NCBI RefSeq assembly: GCF_000002985.6
Contig: NC_003283.11
Span: 12,462,001-12,526,000 of the forward strand
Direction: 5' to 3'
Origin: Caenorhabditis elegans
Lineage: Eukaryota; Nematoda; Chromadorea; Rhabditida; Rhabditidae
DNA length: 64,000 nt
This document shows, piece after piece, positions 48,433 to 61,200 of this stretch (the stretch's first letter is position 1; every line of letters starts with the position of its first letter). The position numbers and the translations under genes were made by a program. Below the pieces are notes generated by a model. That model worked only from the letters and a program-made list of their open reading frames with translations, was not told where the DNA came from and did not search any database.

Positions 48433-48588
48433 TATGCGCTATGCACTATGCGCTATGCGCTATACGCTATGCACTATACGCTATACGCTATACGCTATGC
48501 GCTATGCGCTATGCGCTATGCACTATACGCTATGCACTATACGCTATACGCTATACGCTATACGCTATACGCTATGCACTATACGCTA
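48433..48588. repeat. 7-bp minisatellite (CTATGCG/CTATACG/CTATGCA)n
   Basis: About 22 copies of a 7-bp unit in three variants (ATGCG, ATACG, ATGCA after CT), starting where the 9-bp array stops with no spacer. The variants are ordered non-randomly: runs of CTATACG and CTATGCG rather than a random mix. Confidence 0.95.
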
Positions 48589-48711
48589 CAAGGTAGAAGT
48601 TTTTTTGATAATTCATATTTTTGATTCTCTTCTTGGTTAAAACAATTACAAAGCATTCTTTTTATTTTGCACTTTTTGAAAAGTTTTAAAACAATCGTTT
48701 TCTATTTTTAT

Positions 48712-49999
48712 TTATACTGAAGTTTTTGTGTATAATATTGAAGTGTGTTCCTGCATTCTATGAGATAACGTTTGAATACTGAGACGGGCTCGAAGGTAAC
48801 CATTATCCAGGGTCCATTCGCGAATTAGCTGCAAAAAATATTTTGACCTTCGTGCTTAAACTATCCGTTAACTTACATTATGGAGATGTTCATCTCTTAC
48901 AAAGCTGATTCTTCCGATATCTTTGAGCATAAATTTAATGTTGTTTCCAACCATTGAACCTTCCTCAACAGTAATGAAACCATTGGACATGACTGTTGTC
49001 AAAATAACTTCACGAGTGTTTGGTTTAATGATGATGTAACCCGATTCGCGGTGAAGATCTTCTTTATCACTAGACCAAGCGGCGGCACTGAAGCAAACAA
49101 AAATATTGTTAATTATTGTGTGCTCTCTATTAGTATTGCAGTCTTACAAACTAAATTATAAAATTAATACGATAGATTTTTATATTTCATTTACAAACCG
49201 GTTTTTCCTATTAACAATAGTTACTACAAGTCTAACTTTCTATCAGAATTTTTTGAGTGAAAGAGTGATTTCATGTTTGAATTCAACACTTTTTAACCAA
49301 TTATAGAATATCAAAACTAAATAATTTAGCTGAGTAATTTTTCCCAGACCTAATTTCTGAAAACTTTAAAAAATTTCAAAACATTTTAACAGTAGTCAAA
49401 TCTTAACTCACGTGTAATTGAGTGATCGAATATTGCTTCCTTCAGGAATTGAAATTTCGACTTCCTCTGTGTATTTGAAAGTTGGAATTGTTGGAAATGT
49501 AACTTTTCCGGTATGTTCACCCTTCCATCGTCCCACCAATTGGTGAATAGGTTGAAGTTGTGGATTCAAGCGACGAGTATCGAATTTTAACTCATAGCGA
49601 GGACAATTTCCGCAACTTTTTCGACAGTTTTTCTTGATGTACTCTTTTCTTTGACATGAACCTCGATCCGAAGCAACCCACGATGCACATGCTCCGTCGC
49701 TATCGAAACACTGTTGCACTGAAAAAGCTATATTAATTGAACACTTTTTTTTTAGTTAAAAATAAATATTTTCAAATACGTACAAATTAATTTTTTAAGT
49801 TAAAACAATTTTTTCGTCAACTTTTGTGCAGTTTCTTTGAGAGCAATTTCAAATTTGAAACTGAATCCTTATTTAACTGATAAATTAAACACCTATCAAT
49901 AATTTTTAGAATGCTAAAAAATTCTTTAATTGGATGGTAAAACTCACAACTAGGTGCGACATAAGCCAGAAATACTCCTGAAACCAACAAAAACCTCAT
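48712..49999 (-). CDS. Secreted ShK-domain plus nitrobindin/THAP4-like beta-barrel protein
   Basis: Four exons on the minus strand: 49999-49948, 49718-49412, 49087-48877, 48828-48712; 228 aa. It starts with a signal peptide (MRFLLVSGVFLAYVAPS). A six-cysteine ShK module follows (about 19-58: CFDSDGAC, CQRKEYIKKNC, KSCGNC). Then comes a domain of the nitrobindin/THAP4 family: LVGRWKGEHTGKV (the G-x-W-x-G signature), SGYIIIKPNTREV, and a C-terminal RMQEHTSILYTK. In the family this barrel binds heme or small hydrophobic ligands; here it would act outside the cell or in the secretory path. ShK modules occur in many worm secreted proteins and do not by themselves imply toxicity. AATAAA on the minus strand lies about 46 nt after the stop (48661-48666). 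Confidence 0.88.
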
Positions 50000-50984
50000 C
50001 AGAGAATATATGTATACAACCAATCGCTCTGCAAATTAAATCAATCAAAAGTGTTAAGTGTGATTATCAAACTATTCGAGACTTCCTCTTTCTATTTTTA
50101 TCATTAAGAAGAAAGACAGTAAACGAAATAAAATCGTAGAAGGTCATCCACCAACGTGCCTTTGGCATCAATTGATTACCCATCATCGTATTCTTTAATT
50201 TTCTGTGTTCTTCCTTCCTTTTCATGTGTGATAATGAAAATCGACGAATATCGGCATTAGTAAAAGACGGAGAAGTAGAGAGAAGACAAAATATTCAATG
50301 AACCAAAACCGAATAAAAACTGTCTGGGTTATTTTGAACTGAACAGACTTGATATTGGGCTATGGGAGAGATAGAGTGATCCTCTTTTGCATTTCTAAAA
50401 TTCACTCTCCAATTTAGCAAAATATCAGAAAAACCCTCTATATACAGTAACTGTATGGTTTCCGTTTTTTCTTGTTTTTTTTTTACTTTTGTCTTAATTT
50501 CCGGAAAGCATTACAATTGAAAAAAAAAATTAAGACAACGTTTTTTTTTGAATTTAGGAATCAAAGAATACACAAACAAAGAATTTCAATAACGATAGGA
50601 AAGCTCAAAAAAAACTATTACCGTATACACTTTGTTCCGAAATTTTAATTTTGTTCTTAATTTCCCTCTTATTATACTGTTCTGGAAAACCAAAGCTCTT
50701 ATTAACTTTCTACCTCAAAAAATCTAGAAGACATTTGTTTTAAAAATGACATTCCCCGGGACTGAATTTTTATTTTAAAACAATGCAAAATTATAATAAT
50801 TTTTTCATTGAAATTATAATACTTATAGTCCTTCATTAACTCAAAACTCGTAGCTACTCCACACACACAATTATCGTTTCTTTTTCCTAGTAATTCAAAA
50901 TCAAAGTGTCATGTTTGTTGATCAGCTGACACCTTTCACCATCATCGATACCTCGTTCTATTTGAACACAACCTTATGTCTTCC

Positions 50985-51014
50985 TTATCAATTATATAAG
51001 TGGTAATCTGATAA
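50985..51014 (+). promoter_or_regulatory. GATA sites and TATA-like box upstream of the legumain gene
   Basis: TTATCA at 50985-50990 (reverse of TGATAA), TATATAA at about 50993-50999, and TGATAA at 51009-51014, about 80-110 bp before the start codon. TGATAA is the binding word of ELT-2-class GATA factors that drive intestinal genes in C. elegans, which fits a digestive or lysosomal protease. The remainder of 50000-51091 is AT-rich and shows no gene. Confidence 0.5.
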
Positions 51015-51091
51015 CACAGTGTTGTCCAGCAGACCAGTCAGTCTTATTGTCCCCCTTTCACCGGCTCACTTTACTTTTTTCCTATTTTATA

Positions 51092-52871
51092 ATGAGACCA
51101 CTTGCTCTTTTAATTTGCATTATTGTTCTGTTCTTGGTGACAGAAGCTCGATATAATCCTAGAAAAGGTCTGGCAGCAGGACGGCAAAGGAAACACAAGT
51201 ATCAAGATGAAGGAGAAGCTTTCGTTGTGTTGGTAGCTGGATCAAATGGATGGTATAATTACAGACATCAAGCTGATGTGGCACATGCGTATCACACACT
51301 TAGAAATCATGGAATTCCAGAGGAAAATATTATTACAATGATGTATGATGATGTGGCGAATAATCCATTGTAAGTGTGCTCTATGGAGATTTTGATTAAT
51401 TGGATTTTGCTTAGAAATCCATACAAAGGGAAGCTGTTTAATCGTCCACATGGAAAAGACCTCTACAAAGGTCTGAAAATTGATTACAAAGGTGCTTCAG
51501 TGACACCGGAAAACTTTTTGAATGTTCTTAAAGGAAATGCCAGCGGAATTGATGGTGGAAACGGAAGAGTTCTTGAAACGTGAGGTTTCTAGCAATTGTG
51601 TCAACTTGTTTTTTATTTTCAGAAACGACAATGATCGCGTTTTTGTTTACTTCACTGATCACGGTGCGGTTGGAATGATTTCATTCCCAGATGGCATTTT
51701 GACTGTAAAGCAACTGAATGATGTTCTTGTTTGGATGCACAAGAATAAGAAGTACTCACAGTTGACTTTTTATCTTGAAGCCTGTGAATCTGGAAGCATG
51801 TTTGAAGAGGTACTCCGATCGGATATGGATAGTAAGTTTCAGAGAATTCTCCAATATTATAGTATTATCGAATTATAGTTTATGCAATTTCTGCTGCAAA
51901 TAGCCATGAAAGTTCATGGGGAACATTCTGTGAGAACGACATGAATCTTCCGTGCCTTGGAGATCTTTTTAGTGTTAACTGGATGACTGATAGTGACGGA
52001 GAAGATTTGAAGACAGAAACTCTTGAATTCCAATACGAGCTAGTTAAAAAAGAGACAAACCTTTCCCATGTGATGCAGTTTGGTGATAAGGATATTGCGA
52101 AAGAGGCAGTAGCCTTGTTCCAAGGAGATAAGGAAGATAGAGAGTATGTCGAAGATTTTGTAAGTATCTATGTGAAAATTGATATTTTGTCATGAAAAGG
52201 TCATTTTGTTTCAGGGATTGTCTGCTTCAAAATCTGTCAACTGGCCAGCAAGAGATATTGAGCTCAATCACTTGATTTCGCAACACAGAAAGTCGAATGA
52301 TTTGTTATCGTCGAACAAGTTAGAGTACAAAATCAATAGAATCAAGGAGACACGAAGAGCAATCAAGAGAAATGTACATATGATTGTTCAGAAGTTCTTT
52401 GATGGAGAGTCTGAAGAGTAAGTTGAAGAAAAATCGAGCTGACATGGGGATGTTCTTGGGTTCTGATGGGCTCTAAAAATTGAGAAAAAATCCTTGATAA
52501 ACTGGAAAAAATGGTAATTCACAAGTAAAAACTACTTCAATTTTTGAACTTATGCGTTCATATGATGATATCATGTATTCATTTCATGCTGGGTTCTCAG
52601 AATATTATATTTTTTCAGTCTGATCAGCCGAGTACTAACACAAACTCGTCCAGTTCTTGATCTCCGTTGCCATCACATTGCTGTTCATCTTTTCAAAAAG
52701 TACTGTATCAATTTCAATGAATATGAGTACGCGATGAAGTATGTGAAAGTCATCAACAACATGTGCATATATCGTCGAATCGAAGAAATTGTCCTGGCTC
52801 TTCCCGATATTTGCATGGATATTGATATTGAACAGGAAGTTGCAATTCGTTTGGAGAAGGAGTTCTTGTAA
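51092..52871 (+). CDS. Legumain (asparaginyl endopeptidase, family C13)
   Basis: Six exons: 51092-51369, 51415-51579, 51623-51831, 51879-52159, 52215-52417, 52619-52871; 462 aa, the usual legumain length. Signal peptide at about 1-19 ([16 protein letters not shown]), then [20 protein letters not shown], the catalytic His161 in YFTDHGAVG and the catalytic Cys202 in [10 protein letters not shown], and the [14 protein letters not shown] segment. The C-terminal 150 residues are the activation/stabilisation prodomain that keeps the enzyme inactive until acidic pH. The length and prodomain separate it from the related GPI transamidase subunit. It cleaves after Asn (and Asp) in lysosomes or gut. An in-frame upstream GTG or TTG is not needed; the ATG at 51092 starts the signal peptide. 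AATAAA at 52925. Confidence 0.94.
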
Positions 52872-53119
52872 GATATGTTAATCTCATTTATTTATTTTAT
52901 GATTCGAGAATCATTATTTTTGTGAATAAAGACACATTTTGAATTAAGATCAAACTATTTACATATAGAAAGAGGAATGATGAGTGAAGCTCGGGGATCG
53001 AGAGTTTTAAAAGGGTCACTAATTACAAAATGAAACCGGTGAAAAGTGTTACGGTACATTGAGATTCTGGGTTCTGCCAATGCGAGAAGTTAAGCGAAAA
53101 CAAAAGGAAGAGAAATAAA
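52872..53119. other. Convergent 3' ends of the legumain gene and cal-1
   Basis: 248 bp between the two stop codons. AATAAA at 52925-52930 serves the plus-strand gene. No obvious signal for cal-1. Confidence 0.5.
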
Positions 53120-55205
53120 TTATTGATTAGACATCATCTTTACGAACTCTTCGTAATCAATTTCCCCGTCTCCATCCACATCAACTTCTTTAATCATTTC
53201 ATCAACTTCTTCTTCGGAGAACTGCATTCCCATATGAACCTGAAACATGGGAAATTAAACAATTACTGGGACGTGGTTTTAGATTTTAACTTACCATAAA
53301 ATATCGAAATTCTTGTGCCGTGATAACACCATTTCCATCTTTATCAAATACTCGAAATGCTTCTCTAATCATTTCTGAATCTGTTTCTTTCATCATTCTC
53401 TTCATCATTACACAGAACTCTGGGAACTCAATCTGTCCGTTTCCATCGATATCCACTTCATTGATCATTTCCAAAATCTCTTGTTCCGTCGGGTTCTGTC
53501 CAAGACTTCTCATTGCAATACCCAATTCTTTCGTCGAAATTGTTCCATTACCGTCTTTGTCAAACATCATGAATGCCTCACGGAACTCGTCGATTTCTTC
53601 AGGTGTCAGTTGCTTGATGATATCTTCAGAAAATTGCATAAGATTTGATGGGATCGCCATTCTTTCTGCTCGGATTGCCTGAAAATATTAATGTCTAGAA
53701 ACCAAATTGTAACAAGTAAAAAAGCAAAAAAAAACTTTGCATCCGGAAACAGTAGAAGTGGAAAATTTGAAACGGATGTTAAGAAGATCAAAGTGATAAA
53801 AAATTCTCAAAAATTTGAAAAATGAGTAGCTCAAGACCGCAACTGATTGTGTGTCTTGTGAAGGGACTCCGAAAAACATGTGACGCATGTTGAACGGATT
53901 GAAAAAAATGAGAAGAGCAGGAGAAAAAAGGTAAAAGTTATGAAATAGATTTAGGTTGCTGGGTAGCAGTAGAAACAACGAGTTGAGAAAGAAGAACAGA
54001 CATGCGAAAAGTGAAAAGAGATGAGTAATGTAAATATATACACTTATGGTTTAAATAAGTTCATAAATAAATACACCAGAGATTACAGTTGCGGCCGGAT
54101 TATTCAATTAAAATATATTTAAAAAACGATTATTCATAAAAAATATTAACAGGCTAAAGTATAGATAAAGTATAAAGTACATAACAAATATTAAAATACC
54201 CAGGGTTATCAAAAATTTATTGTTGAAAAAATGTACAAAGCCTTAAAAATTTTTGGTTTATATTTTCGTTTCAAATGACGAGACCTCTATTTCCCAACAC
54301 TGAAATTAAAAACCAGCCCGTTAAAGTAAAGAATCGTTTCTCGGTCAATTTCACGCTCAACGGCTAGCCATTCTTGAATTATTGAATGTGAATTGACGAA
54401 TCTCTGATTTATGAGTATAGCCTCGCGTGACACCTCACCGGAGAGCACAACGACTATAAGATGGACGTTGCTCTTGGTTTTTGCAAAAAGTGACACCTTG
54501 GAGAGTTGTGAAGTGACCCGCACAGGCATGATGAAGGAGGAAAAGAAGAAAAATGTTGAGATGAATGCAGTTATTTTTACAATCAGAGGTGAAGAAAGCG
54601 AAGCGATGAAAGTGAAGCGAATGGGCAAGACAATTTTGAGTTTGTTGGTAATCCGAGACCTTGAAGATGGCAGCAGCTCATTCTTTCAGTCGAAAGGTCC
54701 CTCTTATTATCCGCTTATTGTTCAAACAAATGAAGCAAGGAATGAAGAATTAGGGGAGAAACGAAGAAACCGAATAAGAGATCGGAAACCATTGGGGGTG
54801 GGGGAGGCAAATTAGGTAAAGTGATACTTTTGTGTTTTGGAAGAGGGGGTGGTAAAGAACTAAAGGACCACCAAGAAACTTAATCATTGGATAAAGTTGG
54901 ATTGAAATGAATCATCGGAACTATCAAACGAAGATCTCAACTTTTATAATCTGATCTTTGAAACCGTCGTGTAAATTGGATACATATGTTCTAAGTTCAC
55001 TCATTAAATTTTAATCACTATTTTCTTTCGTTTTTTTTTCCAAAACTTGACTCTCAGTTTAGTTTCTTCGAGACATATGAAGTCTAGAATTTCTAAACAT
55101 CTAGACATATGAATCATATTTAAAATCATTTTCATTCATGCTCCATGTTAGTCACGGTTTGCTTACCATATCTCTGGCGAGTCGTGATGAGAAAAATCGA
55201 ACCAT
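53120..55205 (-). CDS. cal-1: Calmodulin-like calcium-binding protein
   Basis: Minus strand exons 55205-55167, 53678-53295, 53239-53120. From the first exon the product is 180 aa, beginning [13 protein letters not shown]; the internal ATG at 53660 gives the 161-aa form long known as CAL-1. Four intact EF-hands: [48 protein letters not shown], each with Asp/Asn at positions 1, 3, 5 and Glu at 12. It differs from calmodulin by the N-terminal extension, ending in MMSNQ instead of MTAK. The likely role is calcium-dependent regulation of target enzymes. Exon 2 stays open upstream of its ATG to its acceptor (AIRAER), which shows it is spliced from further exons. Additional starts may lie further right. 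Confidence 0.93.
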
Positions 55206-58200
55206 TTTTGATTGATGATGAGTAATAGAAAGTTTTCGAAATCAATTTGATTGAAAATGAATTGGAAAATCAACTCAACCCAATCGAGATGCATTTTGTT
55301 TGTGTACACACAATTTTGACAGCTATGAGAATGAAATGGAAGGAAAGGAACAAAAAGTGATATTTACAGTTTCATTGTGACTAGAAGGTAATATAAAAAG
55401 AAACCAAGGGTTTCAGTTTTTAATAATTTAAATATGAGAGATGTTCTTGAGGGCGCTATCAAAACAGATCGATGGGGCATAGGATAAGTTGGAAAAATAT
55501 GGCAAATTATTTTGCAATATTTAAATCGTAATTGGCAAAAATAAAAGTGTGCATACTTTCATATAATTTTATGTATTTTAAATTTGAGATAAAAACTACG
55601 GAAATCAAGCAAGAAATGGCACAAAATATCAGAGTGACTAAAACTTGATGTTTCAGCTAATTTTATACCAATGAAAAAGTGTTTTCAAGTGTGACGTTTC
55701 TTGTGACATTACTATGAAAACGTTTCGAGGCTTGGAGTGACCCGAGAAACATTCAAAAATCGGTTTCTGAACCGATCACTTGGTTGAAATTACCATGAAA
55801 ACAGAGATAATGCGGAGTAAATTGATATCACGTGAACATTGTGAAGTCTAGAAATGTAAATGAAAAAATATTGAAACATAGTGACTGACAATCAAAGAAT
55901 CACTCACTCATGCCTCTACTTCATATCCATTATCTCTTCATTTCACCCTCTGGAATCCAAAAAATGTGTCGATAGCACTTGGTTGGGATATGAAGAAGAT
56001 AAAAGAAAAGAGGGAAAAGTTTGAGAAAAGAAAGAGATAAGACACATGTTTGAATGGTCCGTTAAGTCAAAAAGAGATCGCCCCCATCACCAGTTTGGAA
56101 AAAACAAGAACATTCGAATGGAACAAAAAAGAGATATCAAACGAGGAGTTGTTTCTGAAGCAGATTGAAAATATGCATGGTGAGAGTATGCGAACCAAAT
56201 ATTATATGCGTTCCAGATGTTTTTGAACGAGCAAAAATAAGATGATGAAGAACAGTAAGTTTTCAGAACCTCTTTGAAAATTTGAAAATTGGTAGAAAAA
56301 GAGAAAACAGATGAAAAAACAAGTTAATAAAAGTTGTGAAGATTTTTTGAGTTTTTGAAAAAGAACGGAAATTTTTTATAGAACTGTTTCTTTGCCAATA
56401 AATTTAATATTTGATGAAAAAAGATGAAAAAAGATGATATTTCTAGTTGACAAGGCTGTTTCAATTTTTAAAGAAAACTGAAGACCTTGAATAGTCTACT
56501 TTGACTAAAAAAAAGCTGCAACTGCCTCATTTGAGAATGTAATATCCTCTTTAATAATATTTTATGTGCCTTGTGGAAACTCTAACAACATTTAACATTT
56601 CGATCAATTTGCGTTTTCCGATTGCTGTTAAGCAATTAGCAACTAATCTTTGGTGCTAATTTATTGTGGTAACTCATTGAGTAGAAGATGTTTCATAGTA
56701 ATTTCTAATAAAACAATTTTGAAACGTTTGATATATTCTAGTTTACCAATATCTTAATAATGGAGAAAACACGTATTATTGTCAATACGCATGGACCTCC
56801 AGTTAACAATCCCATCATCATTATCATCAAATCATCACGGGATGCGCTTATTGTGTGCGAGGGTGGCTGTGGGCTTGAAGCAATAAAATTTGTCGTTTTC
56901 TTTTTCATTGTCTCGCCGGGACAACACGTCCACCAACTGAGAGCAAGAAGAGAGCAGTTTGGAAAGCGAGAAGGACCACAATAAATAATCAGTGGCGACG
57001 GGAAGAGTGAAGGTAACAAGCGGCTGTTCTTTCTGAAGATGGGTTAGAGGGGGGAAGGCGGAGTTCACATGACGTGGGAAATACCTGTGACGTGGAAATG
57101 AGTGTGTTGCAGAGACGAACGAATGGAATGTGTTTGAGATTTGCAAAATAGGAGGAGTTTAAAGAATTCCTCTATTCCAATGTGCTTGTTTACGTTTTGA
57201 CGACTAAAATGTGAAAGTGGATGAGAGCGAAGGTTGCTAAGGAATTGCCAGGCAATTTTTCATTCGTTTAGTTCAAAAGATGTCTTGGATGAAGACGTCA
57301 TTGGTATATTTAGAAGATGTATCGCTTTTAGGAGCAAATGATGAGCAAAGATACACAAGCTACATTTCACGAAATGTTAAAAGCCCACTAATATCCTGTA
57401 ATAAAATTGCAATCTCTACTTGTATACATCAAAAGTGGAGTAGAGGAAAATTTTTGATAGACTACTTATGTTTCAAATATTAATATTCAAACATAGTAGG
57501 GATTCGAAAATGCGATAGTTTTCTTTAAAAAAGTTCCAGAAACCCAGTAATTGCCACTTTTTGACTGTCCAAAAGAATTTTGTTTTAAAAGATTTACTCT
57601 CATGTTCGGTCTTTTAGCATCGTTGATTTTGTACTGGTTTTTGACACTTTCCCCACTGGCTCTACTTCACCTTTAAGATAATAGGCGACATTCGGAAACG
57701 CCGGATACCGCCAAATTGGACTCTGTTAGGCATTTGAATTAGGTAAGAAGTAGGCGAGAAATTCTTAAATTCCGGAATGTTTGAAGAGCAGTAGACTTAT
57801 TACTTAATTTGTCATATTTCTTGACGAATACTTGTAAAACAGAATTTTCAGAGTGATGAGGCTCGGGGTCAGGTCCTTACACCGTTCTCAAGCCGCTATT
57901 CTGCGTTTATCGGATCCTCAGGTTTTGGTGCTCGCATATTGTAGATTTACGCGTTACCAATTCACCTTGGCCTTTAGCTGCGCCGAAAGTTTTCCGGTCA
58001 ACCGCAAAGGTCTGGGCTTTAACGCCCTTTTGTGCGGAGCCCAATTATCCACAGTTTTGTTTCAAGACTCAGAAAACAAACCATTAAAACAACATTTTCA
58101 AGAGGTCATTTTTTAATTCAACCTAGAAGATCAAAAACTTGCAGAGCTATGCAAAACTACCGTAATTCGAAGTTTGAACATCTCAAAATCCAAAATGCGA

Positions 58201-61200
58201 AAAAAAATTTGAATGTGGTCGTAAAAAACTCTTATACTGAGAGCAAATTTTGAAAGTCCAGCGGCAGTGAAATGGGGGTGAGAATGGGGGTTTGTAACAG
58301 TTTACATGATTGCATAGCACTTGAGAATACCTCAAGAGAAGAGCCAACAAATTCCCCCCTCCTACATACTTCTAACCTAACGGATAATGGTCTAAGGTTT
58401 TTAGGATTTCTTTAAAGTCTTTCACGAACACTCATTTGATCTTCAGTCTGACTTTATAATTTCTAAAAATAAAGTTGAGATGTAAAAGGATTATCTACGT
58501 CAAAAGTTATTGAGAGGCCCTAAATGAGAGAATTAAGATTAAGTGAACACGAGGTTTTCAGATTAGAATTTTCACAAATTGTAAGAATGAGTTATACATT
58601 TTGAAAATAGGAAGTGACCTAGTTAACGATGCTTCCTGGTTGCGTTTTTTGTAGACATCTACAAAAAAAACCAATAAAGATCGCAATAAACGATGAGCCA
58701 CAATGCTGACTTTCGACCGAATGGAACAAACGAAATCATGTTTTCAACTGATTCGCGTTTTTACTCTTTATTATGTCTTTCTGTCGGATAGACCAGGAAC
58801 AAAAATGTTTTTTTTTTCTACTGGATCCGAGAAAAAACATAAAAACAGGAGGGTGGTGGACCCACAAGTATTTCGGTGCGATAGGACGAAAAGTGTCGGT
58901 CGGCGAGTCTTTCTCAACGAGTTCTCAATCGTTGTTCGCAAGCCGATTGAGTGGGGGAAATGAGTGAACGAGTGAAAAGAACAAGCACAGAACAAACAAA
59001 ATAATACACATTTTGAGATATTTGAGGTGCAACAGCCGTCTGAACCGTTCAATACTGTGAACTGGTTTGACGTTCGAGTCGGGCGCCGCTGTGACTCGTT
59101 GAGAACATGTTGAACTACAGTATGCCGTGGATGAAGAAGATAATGCCAAGTAGGCTCGTTGGTGGCCACAATTTTTAGGTTAGCAATGTTCAATGTTATA
59201 ACATAGAAAAAAAAATCAAGTTTGAACAAAGTATTTTTCTTCGATTGGAGGGTTTTTCAAAGTTTGCCTTGTCAGTTACATGGGAATAACAGATCAACCG
59301 AAAAGGATCTGTGAATCTCAGTCAATTTGCCAGTAGGAACCTTTTAAAAACCACCCCTGTGGTAATAAAATATCTAAAAATCCTAATAAAACGTTTCACT
59401 TTTTTTTAAATGTTTGATTTTTTAATTTGCAGTCAAACAATGGCAATGAGTCAGTTTTTATCAGGTTCAAACATGTGAAATTCAAATAAAATTTTAAAAA
59501 GCCCACATTTTTGTAAATTACAGAAATTTCCATAAATAAATGGAAACATCTCACAAATCTAGAAAGGAAGGTTTTATAATAATGTTTGGTCATCTTATAT
59601 TTTTATGTATGTATCTATTTACACTTTGCCTTATGGCATGAGAAATTAAACATCGGGAAAAATTAAAATTTATAATAATTTTGCGTAAATTTATGTAAAA
59701 TAAGCTACTCCAACTTTATCAACAGAACTAATTGTATAACGAGTTAAATTTTATCTGAAAAGTGACCTAAAATGGCAATCCCACAAGGATAAGCGAGAAA
59801 AGGGTGCAAACAAGAAATAGACGTGGAATAACTGAATAGGAATAGAGGATTTTTAGAGGGAGATGTCCTGTTGGACGGAAAAGAGGTGGAATATTAGAGT
59901 GACACCTATTTTGGTGAGGATTCTGTTTTAGTTTTGTTTTTCCTTATCGAGTAATTCGGCGTTTGACAAGTGATACGTCACAGAAAACAAACTTTACGAA
60001 CATGAAATCAAGGACTAGGAAAAAAGGAATGCTACTTTCAGAGCAGAGGTTGTTTTTCAAGGCGGAAACTATGTTATTTTTGATTTTAAAGAAATTATTA
60101 TTCATCGTCTAATAATTAAAACATGCCTTCAAAAAGTGGAATGTTTCAAATTATCGCAAAAATTTCTAAAAATTCAAAATCTTTCTTCTCATCGAAAAGT
60201 CTAGAAATGACTAATTTCCACCCAAACTTTTTCGCATTATTAACATTGCAAACAAAAAAAGTCCTTCAACAATGTTTCTAAGAACTTGAGCTTCTCACCT
60301 ACTTATTCACTTCACTATATTCTTTTTGAGGCACATGGGATCCACATGGCAGCACGTGTACCCTTACATTGAAAGACAAGAATTTTTCGGTACTGACGTG
60401 GAAAAAGAAACAGCTGAAGAAATATGAATAGCCAGGAAAAAGTAATCAAACTAACTTCCAGAATTTTGAATGAAAACCTTGAATTTCGATTTTGCTAATC
60501 AAAAAAATACAAAACACAGGATTTGTGTGAATAAAATAAGAAATTCAGTAAAGAAAAGTAGTCAGACCGAATCAAAAATAAAATGAAGATTAGCAAAGAT
60601 ACAAAACCAAATTTTGCCCACAATAAATTGCTCTATGTTGAAAAAATTCCAAAAAATTTTAATGATAATTCACACTCGAATAAGAAATTTGTATATTGAT
60701 TTTTAATAACAATCATATTAAACTCGATTTAATTGAAAGTAAAAATGTTCAAATCAATTCAAATCAAAATTCTTATTTTCCAGTAAGGGCCAAACCTGTT
60801 GGCTGTTCAAAAGTTATGCAATATGCAAACATGAAACTTGAAAAAAAAACTGATTTCAAAGTTGCATGTTTCCGTGAAATGGAGCGAGCCAATAAATAAT
60901 GAACGAGGGTTCAAAATGTTCTTGGATCATCAGAGAGCTGAAAGTGTTTTGTTCAGAGAGCTTGGCGTTTAGGATTTGGGAGAGCATAGGCTAAACCGCG
61001 TTTAAGTTTACTCCAAATTTCATGCAACTCGGTAATGTCGGAAACAAACTTAAAAGAACAAAAAACCACGTTTGGCAAAAATCGAATCAAAATTGGTCTG
61101 AACTTAGTCGCAAACTTGGACATAGCCTAAACAGTCTTTGCTACCAAATATTGCCAAGATTTTTGAAATTTTAACCTTTTAAACTTTTGAAGTTATAATG

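Noticed and set aside
48111-48446. Minus-strand frame of Leu-Asp-Tyr repeats and the plus-strand frame over the 7-bp array
   Set aside because: Produced by the minisatellite unit length (9 bp is a multiple of 3); no start context, no flanking coding sequence.
54287-54815. Overlapping 113-codon (-) and 134-codon (+) frames inside the cal-1 intron
   Set aside because: They overlap on opposite strands, have no recognised domain, and the minus one lacks an ATG. At most one could be real and I see no splice support.
58771-59229. 152-codon minus-strand frame
   Set aside because: No ATG at its start, no domain, mixed composition; more likely chance plus a promoter-like GC patch.
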